Assembly (NCBI GenBank): GCA_012932865.1
Contig: SAXG01000004.1
Location: 1,488,001 to 1,552,000 of the forward strand
Reading direction: 5' to 3'
Source: Amylostereum areolatum
Taxonomy: Eukaryota > Basidiomycota > Agaricomycetes > Russulales > Stereaceae
DNA length: 64,000 nucleotides
The translations under genes and the position numbers were made by a program. Positions 48,311 to 60,200 of this stretch are shown one piece after another (positions within the stretch are counted from its first letter, which is position 1; every line of letters starts with the position of its first letter). The notes beneath the pieces are model-generated. The model ran no database searches, was not told where the DNA came from, and saw nothing but the letters and a program-made list of their open reading frames with translations.

Positions 48311-51300
48311 ATGGTGCGCAAGGTGCTTCATACAGCTCTCCCACGCCGCTGACATCACACGTTAGGCAGGATGGAAACGTGCGGCATCTCTCCGACCCTT
48401 CATGAACTCGATACGGTCCAGGGAAGGCTAGATCAATTTTGCTCGGCATATTCGCGAGGAGCCTTCATCACTGTCCCACATTGGCATATTCTTTTACAAC
48501 CGGTTTCTGGAGAGTGGCGATCCGGTGGACATCGAAACAGCCATCGCTTTCAAGCAACGCGCCGTCGATCTCGCGCCTGAGGGTCACGCCGACAGGCATG
48601 GATGGCTCAGCAACCTTGGAGGGTCCTTCCTACGCCGATTCGAGCGGTTAGGAGATGTCACGGATGTTGGCAACGCCATTCGGGTGCAGCGCCAGGCCGT
48701 CGATCTCACTCCGGAGGGCCACGCAAACAAGCCTACGTACCTAAGCAACCTTGGGATCTCCTTCATGTATCGATTCGAGCGATTGGGAGATGTTGTAGAT
48801 GTCGATAAGCGCCATCCGTGTGCAGCGTGAGGCCGTTCATCTCACTCCCGATGGTCACGCTGCAAAATCCTGGGCACCTCAACAATCTTGGAAACTCCCT
48901 GGTGAATCGATTCGAGCGGTTGGGAGACCTTACAGACATCGACAATGCAATCCGTGTGCAGCGCGATGCTGTCAATCTCACTCCCGACGGCCACACCGAT
49001 AAGCCTGTCTACCTCACCAACCTTGGAAACTCCTTCCTTTGTCAGTTTGAACGATTGGGAGACCTCACAGATGTCAACAGCGCCATCTGTGTGCAGCGCA
49101 AGGCCATCAATCTCATGCCCGAGGGCCACGTTGATAAGCCCATGTACCTAAACAACCTTGCGAACTCCTACATGCGCCGATTCGAGCGGCTGGGAAACCT
49201 CACAGACGTTAACAGTGCCGTCCATGCGCAGACGGAGGCCGTCGCTCTTACTCCCGAGGGCCACGCCAACAGGGCTGTATACCTCAACAACGTTGGAAAC
49301 TCCTTCCGGCATCGATTCGAGAGGCTAGGGGACATCAAGGACGTCGACAGCGCCATCCGTGTGCAGCGCGAGGCCGTCGATCTCACTGCGGAGGGCCACG
49401 CCAACAGGCCTGTATACCTCAACAACCTCGGAAACTCCTTCCAGCATCGATTCGAGCGGCTAGGAAACTATCACGGACGTTGACAGCGCCACTCGTGTAC
49501 AACGCGAGGCCGTCCACCTCACTCCCAATGGACACGCTGCCAAGCCTGGACGCCTCAACAACCTTGGAAATTCCTTCCTGGGTCGATTCAAGCGACTAGG
49601 AGACGTTACAGACGTCGACAGCGCCATCCGGGTGCAGCGCGAGGCCATCAGTCTCACTCCCGAGGACCACGCTGACAAACCTGTGCACCTGAACAACCTT
49701 GCAAACTCCTTCATGCGCCGATTCGAGCGACTGGGAGACCTCACTGATGTTGACAGCGCGATCCATGCGCAAAACGAGGCCGTCGCTCTCACACCGGAGG
49801 GCCACGCCAACAAGGCTGTGTACCTCAACAACCTTGGAACCTCCTTCATGCATCGATTCAGGCGGCTAGGAGACATCGCGGATGTCGACAGTGCCATCCG
49901 TGTGCAACGCGAGGCCGTCCATCTCACTCCCGATGGCCACGCTGCCAAACCTCTGCGCCTCAACAACCTTGGAAACTCCTTCCGATGTCGATTCGAGCGG
50001 CTAGGAGACATCAAGGATGTCGAGAGCGCCATCCATGTGCAGCACGAGGCTGTCGATCTCACTCCCGAGGGTCACGCCAACAAGTCTATGTACCTCAACA
50101 GCCTCGGAAACTCCTTCGGGCATCGATTCCATCGGCTGGGAGAAATGGCTGACTTTCATGCTGCTGTTGATGTCTTTAGAAAGGCCGCAGGCGACCCTTC
50201 TGGCCCACCATCCGACAGATTCAATGCCTCCCGACGATGGGCTCTGCTACTATCCTCTCCACACTCCACATCATCACCCTTGGAGGCCTACCAGGTGGTG
50301 TTAGCGCTTGTGCCGCGCATGGTATGGCTAGGCTCCGACCTTCATCGTCGGTATGAGGAGCTTCCTGCCATAGCCAAAGCAGTGAGCGAAGCCGTTGCCG
50401 CCGCAATCGCCGCCGGTGACCTGGCGTGTGCTCTCGAATGGCTGGAGGAGGGCCGGTGCGTCATCTGGGGACAGATGCTTCAACTCCGCACACCGCTCGA
50501 TGACCTGCGCACCGTGGACCCAGCGCTCGCGGAGGATTTGGAACAGACTGCACATGCGCTTGACGTTGCGGGAACAAGGCCAGGCCTCCAGTTCGATGGG
50601 AAGGAGGCGGAGACATCGTTGGAGGATGACGCCCAAAAGCACCGTCGTCTCGCAGAGAAATACGAGCGGATGGTTGAGAAAGCTCGCGCACTTCCTGGAT
50701 GCGAGGATTTCTTGCGACCGAAGAGGCTCGCACACTTTCTCCCGGTCGCCGAGTCCGGTCCTGTGGTTGTAGTCAACGTTGCAGAGGAACGTTGCGATGC
50801 TTTACTTCTTCGACGAAGTTCTGAAGGGGTCATGCACATTCCGCTCCCCACGCTCTCTCACGGGAACTGTGGATCGTTGGCAGAAGGCCTTACTCCAATC
50901 ACTTCAAAATGCAGGTGTGCGGGAACGGGGTAGTGCCACGGCGTGGACACCTTTGGCCAGCGACAAGTCTACGCATATCTTAGGAAGCCTTTGGTTGGCT
51001 ATCGTGCAGCCGATTCTCAATGCGCTCGCCGAGGTAAGTCCCATAAATCACTGTATCTATTCCACGCATACTCACCGACGCGCTCTTTGTTCGTAGTCGT
51101 CGGAAGACAGGCGGACAGCGGCCGATCTTCCTCATCTCACCTGGTGTGCGACAGGTCCTTTAGCGTTCCTTCCTCTCCATGCAGCCGGCGTCTATGACCA
51201 GGCAGGAGGACCAAAGGTTTTCGACTCCGTCGTCTCTTCCTACACGCCCACCCTTTCCGCATTACTTGAGGCCGGACGGCGCGGTCATGGTCGCTCGCCG

Positions 51301-51901
51301 ACTCCCAGCGTTCTGGCTGTATCGCAGCCTCGAACACCTGGGCAAAGTGCATTGCCAGGGGACCGTCGAGGAGATTGCGGCTGTCAAGGAAATCATCGGA
51401 GACCACGGACTATATCTAGACGGAAGAGGCGGCGACAAGGGATTCCGTGCTAGGCGCCATGGCGGACCACGACTAGGATCCATCTAGCTTGTCACGCGCA
51501 TCAGCATCCTCAAGACCCTACGCAGAGCGCGTTCATCCTCCACAACAGCCAGCTTGGATCTCCTGTCCATCATGCAACGCTCGTTCAAGCACACCGAGCT
51601 CGCGTTCCTGTCGGCCTGTCAAACCGCCACCGGCGACGAGAAACTGATCGAGGAGGTGGTCCATCTCGCGGCGGGAATGCTGATGGCGGGATATCCTGGC
51701 GTCGTGGCGACGATGTGGTCGATTAAGGACAAGGACGCCCCAATCATCGCGAAGGAGTTCTACTCGCGGCTGATGGAGGAGGGCGGGCATGATCGAAGGA
51801 AGGTGGCATACGCGCTCCATGCGGCGGTGAAGCGTCTGCGAGATGAGGTCGGGGAGAAAAACTTCGTACGATGGGTGCCTTTCATTCACATTGGAGTCTG
51901 A
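48311..51901 (+). CDS. TPR-CHAT protein, copy 3 (frame interrupted)
   Basis: The start exon is a lone ATG (48311-48313) followed by GTGCGC; exon 2 begins at 48366 after CGTTAG and ends at 51033 (GAG|GTAAGT); exon 3 is 51097-51901. The first 50 codons of exon 2 are disturbed by indels. From 48524 about 12 units of 45 residues follow, with frame changes near 48797 and 49470. Units at about 49080-49490 and 49620-50030 are a 540-bp higher-order duplication. The linker is normal up to about 50860, where one extra base shifts the frame. In the CHAT exon four single-base additions are seen (51358-51361, 51424, 51475, 51554). With these removed HLACH and FLSACQTATGD lie in one frame. FIHIGV ends the protein. 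Confidence 0.7.
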
Positions 51902-53110
51902 GCGATCTGGGCCTGTGTTTCCATTCAGATCATGTCCGTCGTCGCTCGTCCTCCGTGCTTGGTTCTGTTCACCTTGAAAACATCTCTACCTTCTCGACGG
52001 ACTGAGCGTTTGTAGGTTCCCGTACCATACACATATACCCCTCGATAGACCATCTTCCCCCCTGGAGACTTGCGTCCCATACCCGAGTTTTCATACGAGT
52101 TGTCCCCCCCTACTTTTCGAATCGTGGTTAACGGCATGTGTATTATTCCAAAGTACGGATTACATGGCTCCTCGCGTAAGGTAACTGAGTTATAATATAA
52201 CAACACCCATCGGCTGATGGAAGAAACATTGCAACACGACCTTGTAGTGGTTGTCGTGGTGAACCCGCCGGCCGTGGCTTGTGGCTTTGATATTGAGAAA
52301 CGCACTGCTCGTTTTCTTCCTGTTCGTGGTGCTGCAGGGACCTTCCAGGTCGATGCGGTTGGCCAAGGAAATCTTGATCGGGGATCCGGTGACACGAGAA
52401 AGACCCTCCTCGTTGAACGCGTGGACCGCTTGGGACGGGGAAACAGTTGGCGGGTCTCGAGGGGCGGACGAACTCGTCGAGTGAGAGAAACGCGCCCAGT
52501 CCAGCGCGAATTTGGCCGTCTGGACGGGGGGAGGGTGACCGGACCTTCATGGTGAAAGTTGGCATCCGGGAGGTTCTTGCGATCAGGCTAGACGACCAAC
52601 TTATCTCGGGAGCGTTGGTTCGTCCATCCGAGTCGAGATCGTTGGCAGCTGCGTACCAGGATCCGCGTAGATGGGAACGGGTTGTATGGGTGGACAACAT
52701 TGGTTAGACGTTTTGGTTAGACGGTTGATGTGAAGATCGCGGCGAGGACTGGAAGAGACGTCAGTTTATAAGGAACGGGTGAGAAGAAAGATCAACACGT
52801 ATTCCTCCTACAAATACCCGATACCACACAGTCCCTCTCTTGCGTTCTCCCAAACGTCTAACAGCCCTGCTTTGAACGGCGTGCTGACGAAGGCGCACGC
52901 TTCAAACCGCCAAACCCGACGAACGCCACACCCAGAGGCCCGGGAGAAAGCCTCCCGACAAGAACCAGGACGGGTCGACGACTGTTTGAGCTACATATTA
53001 ATGTTCTACGCCATGGAAGCGGTATGTGTGTTCGACGTTGAGTGTGCGTCCTGTTGATTCTTGAAGTACCTTCAGGTGGGGCAAGGAGGGATGTAGGAGT
53101 ACGAGACATG
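51902..53110 (-). repeat. Cassette block H, distal part, unit 3
   Basis: This block is related to 43561-44500. Shared are minus-strand SRRPVLVLVGRLSP (about 52945-52985) versus SRRPVLVLVSRTPG (about 44400-44440), and the PLPWRRT piece in both. The piece from 52143 to 52700 is open on the minus strand for 185 codons but is not recognised. The first 150 bp are the 3' flank of TPR-CHAT copy 3. Confidence 0.4.
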
Positions 53111-54350
53111 GACGATACATCGTGTACGGGCGAGAAGAGTCAGCCCATCGGATGACAGAGAGAATGAGAGTAGGAAACCTCACGGCCGTCGTCGACAGGT
53201 GGAAGTACATTATATGGAATACTACCTCTCGAAAAGCTGTCCACGACGCATCCTCCGGCCGTGGCTTTGGCAAGGATCGTCCCGGTCTCCTCCTTGATTT
53301 TATTCTTGATGTGGTAGGAGGGCGTCAAGCCGTGCGCTTGTCCGAGACCCTGACCCAATTGAAGATCTGTGGGACCGTGGCACCAGCAACACAAGGGGAA
53401 ATCCGCCCATGTCAAGCGTGCAGAGGCTGGGAGAACGCGTAGACAGGTGGAATGGGGAAGACTGATAGCATTGAAGAATCCGGGCGGACTGTCCGCAGGA
53501 GATTCAATACGAACCCGAGCGTGTGGATGGGGGAAAGGCGGGAAGATTGACCGGGCCTTCCCAGTGAAACTTTGTCTCCGGGAGATTGGTGCGAATGAGG
53601 CCAGACGACAAGTTGAACGGCCATAGAGTGCGGGTAGTGGACGTGTCCAGTCGGTTCGTCCGGAATCCTTGAAAGTGCAGATAGAAGTTGTCCAGGATAG
53701 AACGAGACGACGCGCAGACGAGGGTGGTTGGAAGATCAACGCCAGAGACCACAGGTGAGAGCTGGAGGGGACACATGAGCCTAAGAAGAATGCGCGAGAC
53801 AGAAAGGAGATACGTACGCGCACGAGTAGAGAACACACCGTAACATCCTCCCCCTCGCGACAATCTGCTCGTCCCTTCGCCTCGCCCTCCTTTCATACGT
53901 CCTCCGAGTGTCGCAGCCTTCCTTTGAACTTTGAATGGTCTGACGATGGTCGTGCAAGTTGTAGAGTTGGGAAGACCGACGGGTGCCAGACTTGGAGGAA
54001 CGCGCGCCTTGGGCAAGCGACCGATGTTGCGTTCAAGATGGATGGAACGACTTGATTTGAGCTCCATGTCCAGGCCTTAAACACACGACGCGGACTTGAT
54101 CGGACTTGGGAGCTTGCCCAGCCCTCACGCGAGGCTGGCCACGGCGAAGGCCAGGGAAAGCGACGAAGAGGCGAGGTCATCGAAAGACTTCCCGTCGATC
54201 GTCGAACGCGAGTTGAAAACCGAACGGAGGTACTTATACGAAAGAAGGGGAGGGGTATGGTGCGCCGGAGGGACATCTCTGGGATCGTTGAAGATGCTGA
54301 GGACGGTGTACACCACCAGGCGATCCCTCAGCTTCATTCCGATATCACGC
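53111..54350 (-). repeat. Second H-block copy before unit 4
   Basis: This block is related to 36691-37830: LCCWCHGPTDLQLGQGL, HGLTPS and SFDDLASS (about 54170-54195; KPSEDLASL at 37780) are shared on the minus strand. Two distal H copies thus stand side by side between TPR-CHAT copies 3 and 4. No intact gene. Confidence 0.4.
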
Positions 54351-55580
54351 CCCTGAGTTTGAAGTTGGTGTGCCGATGGATGGAATCCAAAAATGTCAAG
54401 CGGATATCACGCTCAACGAATTCCCTTGGGCCCGAAGCTGAGGTTCTTTGGATTCAATCCAATAATCTTACTAAGCTCATCAAGAATCGCTCGGCGGGTT
54501 GCTGGCTTAAATCGTGCTTATTGCGATCTTATCCTGATGTAGAAGGAAGAAAATCATGATATTTTCATTTGATAACTACAGAGTATATGGGGGCTGCTAC
54601 GGGATATATGGAGAGGGATGACAGGTGAGAGAGGGTTACCTGGGATGCCAACAAAGCAGGTGGACCAGACGGAGACCGAGATAAGACCAGGGAACCCAGT
54701 GAGCCAGGGGACAGAGAGCCAGGACCAGAGAGGAGCGCGAGCGGGACCAAGATCGCGAGCGAGGACCAAGACCGCAAGCAAAAATCGAGAGACCGAGAGT
54801 AAAGTTCAAGACCACGAGCAAAGTTCAAGACCAGGAGTAAAGTTCAAGGCCGCGAGCGAAGGTGAGGACGACTGCCAGCGACAACAAGAGGGGCGCCGGA
54901 GCATGTGCAAATCCTGAATGCTGTCGCGAGGGCAGGTGGGCGGTAAGTGAATAGAACACGCACCATGGTCCAGACTCTGGATGATGCCCACATGAGAGTG
55001 TCGAAGGGAGAGTCCATACCCAACCCTTCGTACATCCACGGAAACCCTGACGCGCCGTCCAAATCTCGGTACGTCGGAGTCGCCCATTACAGATGAGGGG
55101 TTATGGCCAGGTGAAGGACGGGGAGAAGAGAAGGACGTGGTGAGAGGAAACAAGGAGTCGAGGATGACTTGGCGCGACGACGAAAATGAATACTGCTTAC
55201 ATAACCCGCGCTCGTCGCCGTCCATCGAGGACTCTGTGGGGATTGAAACTGAGAGGACAACCTGTACTCACGCTGACTTGGGCGCGAAGCCGACTTTCTC
55301 GCAACGGATAATCGGAATGGCGCCGAGATTGAGGGGGTTGGATTGAAGCTGACACGATGCTAGCGTGAACCCTTGGTCACGCCATCAGACTCATCCGAAT
55401 GGCCCCGCATAGAGTCATGCTGAGGCAACTGCTGGTGGTGTAAGCGAGCGAGGTGGATGGCACTGACGTAATCATCGGCAGCTTGTGTTACCGGTGCCGG
55501 TGTCTGCGGCGGTGTCCTGTCCTTCTGCTTCAACACGTTGAAGTGAGCTCGACGCTTCCTCTCATGAGTCGTCGTGGCCA
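54351..55580. other. Unit-4 specific insertion with minisatellite
   Basis: This stretch has no counterpart in units 1-3. It is purine-rich around 54610-54870. Open frames on both strands there follow from composition. At its right end lies the small minus-strand frame listed separately. Confidence 0.4.
54797..54853. repeat. 19-bp minisatellite, three units
   Basis: GAGTAAAGTTCAAGACCAC, GAGCAAAGTTCAAGACCAG and GAGTAAAGTTCAAGGCCGC stand head to tail; weaker related GACC/GAGC motifs extend to the left. Confidence 0.8.
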
Positions 55581-55581
55581 T
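55360..55581 (-). CDS. Possible small protein or first exon (73 codons)
   Basis: ATG at 55581 opens MATTTHERKRRAHFNVLKQK, then a Pro/Thr-rich part and a His/Gln-rich end, stopping at 55360. The sequence is polar and protein-like, and the TTHER string recalls the THERMSMELRRW exon of block H at the same relative place, so it may be the H block of unit 4 with a different continuation. No domain. Confidence 0.3.
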   Translation of the reverse strand: MATTTHERKRRAHFNVLKQKDRTPPQTPAPVTQAADDYVSAIHLARLHHQQLPQHDSMRGHSDESDGVTKGSR

Positions 55582-57110
55582 CTATGATCTCTACCACCAG
55601 TCTCTATCACTTCCCCCATTCTCTAAGACGTGATGCGAAGATCTCTTAGACCTCTGCTCGGTGACGACGTGCAAGCACACAAGTCGTTCATCTAGCTCCA
55701 GTCCACTCGTAGGTGCTCGTTTAGTTAAAACCGTTTACCGCCTGCTCGACGACTCGTCCAACCTTGCAGATCGATTTCTAGATGGCCGCGTTCAGAACGC
55801 ATCGCCACACCCACGGGTTTCGTGAACGAAAACTCAAGCGTACATTCCCAAGCCCGTCGCAGTATACACACAAAACTCGTGCTCCCGCCGCCGCGAGCCA
55901 AACAATTCGGCGCTTTTGCGACCTGGATGTGAACGCAGACGATCTTCACCACCGTCCCTTCAATTCGTTGCCTGTAGCCCCGGCCTTCATCGGGACAGCC
56001 CTTCGAGCCATGGACCTGTCTCTGGGAGAACCGATGGTGAGCCAGTATCCTGACTTTCTTGTCTCGTATCTCAGGTTGTTTTCGAACCAGTATCCGTCAA
56101 GGGCACCTCAACGTGCCGCGATCCTATTCCTCGAATTATGGTCAACGCGCCCCCACCAAGCACCACCGAATGCGTCCAAGGAAGTTGTCCGTCTCATGCG
56201 AGCCCAATACACTGTACTTCCTGTACAGTGACACAGCAAGATATGAACCCTGTGCCCTTGCGCGTCTTCATCCCCCACAAGTGTCATTGGTCTTACCATC
56301 CTGGAACATTGCGCGCTTCTCGCGCAAATGCCTTTCCCCGGAGCTCATTGATCATCGCCCAAGACGAAGTTTATGCGGCGTTGGCACAGGATCCGAGACG
56401 AAGAAGGTGTTTGAGGAGGCATTGGCGGATCTTAGTGGGGTACGATACTATCAGGAACGTGGCGATCAAACGATGTGACGGAAACGAGGTGAGCACATAA
56501 ACAGTGTTCCCTGGGTTTCTTTTTCGCGCGGGAGATGCTGACCCCATTCACCCCAGGTCTTGATCCCGTTGCAAGTTAGATAAACGGCATTCCGCATGGT
56601 TCTTCCCCGACCGTTGTGTATGATACCATGTTTCCGCGACAGATCGTACCCGCGAAATGCTCACGTTTTTGTGCGGCGGAGAGTCAGAGTGTAGAGCGTC
56701 AACAGCCACAGCGTCAACAAAGTCCTTCCGCTGGTGATAGCCTCAGACCATACGTCTCTTTTCCATATATGTACTCACATACAAACATCAATTTCGGTTC
56801 CTCTGACCTGTGTACAGCAATCTCCGGAGAGACTCAAAATACAGCGACTGGGTGTAGACGGCCTCCCTCTTCCGCCCTTGCCCCCACCGTCTCCCATGGA
56901 GCGCCCGTCCCTTTCTGCTCCCCTTCGGCTCTCGCGGACCCTTCCCTGCTAGTACACTGATATCAATCGTACGTGCGCGTTCAATTTCGACTGTCTATCG
57001 AACCTCAACCCTCTATTTCGCTCGTAGGCTATCCCCGGATTTGAAATATCCCTGTCCTGGCTTCCACATCGGCCCTCCGAAAATCCGTCGTCCTTTACGA
57101 TACACCCCCA
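55582..57110 (+). repeat. Cassette block G, unit 4
   Basis: Anchor CTTGCAGATCGATTTCTAG at 55763-55781, then ATGGCCGCG. From there an open frame of 149 codons (55782-56231) runs through TRAPAAASQTIRRFCDLDVN and FNSLPVAPAFIG before a stop. VVFEPVSVKGTS (about 56075), RYYQERGDQT with GTGAGC donor (about 56445-56493) and FPRQIVPAKCSRFCAAES (about 56632-56685) follow. It has fewer stops than the unit 1 copy but no continuous gene can be assembled. Confidence 0.5.
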
Positions 57111-57255
57111 CAGTACGTATCTGTGCACTCGGAGTAGAAGTGGCACTAGCTAACCACCAACACAAGACCTTTGTCTCGCGTCTACGTATCCCTTCTTTCA
57201 TCGAACACGACCTGAAGGCCGTCCTCAGCATCCCACACAACTCCCCAACGTCATA

Positions 57256-60200
57256 ATGGTGAGTAAGGCGCTCTATCCACGTCTCCCCCACCATTGACAC
57301 CACTCGTTAGGCAAACGAAGACGTGACTTGCGTGCAGCATCTTTCCAACCTTTTCCAACTCGATACAGTCCATGCAAGGGTGGATTACTCTGCTCGGTGT
57401 ATTCCTCAGGAGCCTTCGTCACTGTCCCACTTCGGCCTCAGCTTTCACATCTGGTTTCAGGAGAGTGGCGATCTGGTAGACATTGAAACAGCCATCGCTT
57501 TCCTGCAACAGGCTCTCGATCTCACTCCTGAAAGCCACGCCGACAAGCCCATATACCTCAATGACCTGGGATTTCTTTTCTGTGTCGATTCGAGCGGCTG
57601 GGAGATGTCGCAGACATCGACAGCGCCTTCGGTATGCTGCGCCAGGCTGTGAATCTCACTCCCGAGGGCCACGCCAACAAGCCTATGTCCCTCGACAACC
57701 TTGGGAGCTCCTTCCGATGTCGATTTGAGCGGTTTGGAGATGTCGCGGACGTCGACAGTGCCATCCGTGTGCAGCGCCAGGCCGTGGATCCTCACTCCCG
57801 ATGGGCACGCCGACAAGGCTGGGTACCTCATCAACCTTGGAAACTCCTTCCAGTGTCGGTTCGAGCGGCTGGGAGATATTTTGGATGTCGACAATGCCAT
57901 TCATGTACAACGTGAGGCTGTGGATCTCACTCCTGAGGGCCACACTGGCAAGCCTGGATACCTCACCAACCTTGGAATCTCCTTCCTGGGTCGATTTGAG
58001 CAGTTGGGAGATATCCTGGACATCAACAGTGGCCATCCATGTGCAAGCGCCAGGCTGTGGATCTCGCTCCCAATGACCATGCCCAAAAGCCTAGTGTACC
58101 TTAACAACCTGGAATCTTCCTTCCAATATCAATTTGACCGGTCCGGAGATGTCGCGGACATTGAAACAGCCATCGCTTTCCTGCAACAGGCTCTTGATCT
58201 CACTCCCGAGGGCCACGCCTGACAAGCCTGGATACCTCGCCAACCTTGGAATCTCCTTCCTGAGTCGATTCGAGTGGTGGGGAGATGTTGCAGACATCGA
58301 CAACGCCATCCATGTGCAGTGCCAGGCCGTGGATCTCACCCCCGACGACCACGCCAAGAAGCCTACGTACCTCAATAGCCTGGGGCTTTCCTTCCGGTGT
58401 CGATTCGAGCGATTGGGAGACGTCATGGACATTGACAGTGCCATCCGTGTGCAGCGCCGGGCCGTAGATCTCACTCCCGAAGGCCACGCTAGCAAGCCTG
58501 AGCGCCTCAACAACCTCGGAAGCTCCTTTCGGCGTCGATTCGAGCGGATGGGAGATGTCGTGGACATTGACAGCGCCTTCAGTGTGCACCGCCAGGCTGT
58601 GGATCTCACTCCCGAGGGCCACGCTGGCAAGCCTGGGCGCCTCAACAACCTTGGAAGCTCCTTCCGGCGCCGATTCGAGCGGTTGGGAGATGTCGCGGAC
58701 ATTGACGGCGCGATCCATGTGCAGTGCCAGGCCGTGGATCTCACTCCCGACAATCACTCCGACAAGCCTATGCACCTCAACAACCTTGGAATCTCCTTCC
58801 AGTGTCGATTTGAGCGGTTGGGGGACGTCACGGATGCTGATAGTGCCATCCGTGTGCAGCGCCAGGCCATTGATCTCACTCCTGATGACCACACCGACAA
58901 GCCTATGTACCTCAACAACCTTGGAATCTCCTTCCAGTTTCGATTCGAGCAGTTAGGGCAGACAGTCGACTTTCATGCTGCCGTTGATACTTACAAGGTA
59001 TCTGCGACCAGTCCATCAGGACCACCGTCCTACCGGTTCTATGCTGCCCATAAATGGGCAGAATTACTGTCCTTACCGTCTTCCACATCCTCACCCTTGG
59101 AGGCCTACCAGGTGGTGCTAGCACTCGTGCCACATGTGGTATGGCTAGGCTCCAACCTTCATCGTCGCTATGAGGAGCTGCCTGTCGTAGCCGGAGCGGT
59201 GAGCGAAGCCGTTGCCGCCGCAATCGCGGCCAGTGATCTGGCGTGCGCTCTCGAATGGTTGGAGGAGGGCAGGTGTGTCATCTGGGGGCAGATGCTTCAA
59301 CTCCGCACGCCGCTTGATGACCTCCGTGCTGTGGACCCAGTCCTTGCAGATTGCCTGGAACGCGCTTCGCGCGCACTCGACGTTGCGGGAACAAGCCAAG
59401 GCCTCCAGTCCAGTGAGAAGGAGGTGGAGACATCAATGGAGGACGAGGCGCAGAAGCACCGTCGTCTCGCGGACGAATATGAAAGGATGGTTGAGAAAGC
59501 TCGCGCACTTCCCGGATGCGAGGATTTCCTGCGACCGAAGAGGCTCGCACATTTTCGTGCTGCCGCCGATCCGGGCCCCGTGGTGGTGATCAACATCGCC
59601 GAGAACGTTGTGATGCGTTGATCTTGCTCCAGACTTCCGATAGCGGTCCCTTCATGTCCCTCTCCCTGCTCTCAACCGTGCCAAGGTGGCCGCTTGGAAA
59701 GACTCGATGCTGCAATACCTCCGGGGGTCATGGGTCCGGGCCCGTGGATCGCGACGGAAACCTCGCGCGGCTGGGGATAAGAACAGCGTGCTTTCTATTC
59801 TCGCAAATCTTTGGTCGAATATTGTGCAGCCAATTGTTTCTACGCTTGCCGAGGTAGGTAAGTTTGTGTATCACTCTACTTAACCGATGCTCAGAAATGA
59901 CACGGCCGTTCTCAGTCGTCAGGAGATTTGTGGGCACCAGGTGATATTCCTCACCTCACCTGGTGTGCGACGGGTCCACTGGCGTTCCTTCCTATTCATG
60001 CGGCCGGCATCTATGGTGACGAAGCAGGACCGAAGGTCTTTGAATTTGTCGTATCCTCCTACACGCCAACGCTCTCCGCACTACTCGAAGCTGGAAGACG
60101 CGCTAACAGTCACTCGTTGACTCCTAGCGTTCTCGCTGTATCGCAGCTCGGAACAGGTCCACATTCTTTGCTTGGGACCGTCAAGGAGATTAAAGCCATC

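Noticed and set aside
52143..52700. 185-codon minus-strand open frame as an independent gene
   Set aside because: It aligns with interrupted sequence near 43.9-44.2 kb, so it is treated as part of the decayed H block.
54565..54917. Repetitive charged frames on both strands around the minisatellite
   Set aside because: They reflect the short tandem repeats and purine bias; no splice-compatible gene structure was found.
30000..60000. Idea that the repeated cassettes are LTR or other autonomous transposons
   Set aside because: No long terminal repeats, target duplications, reverse transcriptase or transposase were seen; spacing and content fit segmental tandem duplication.
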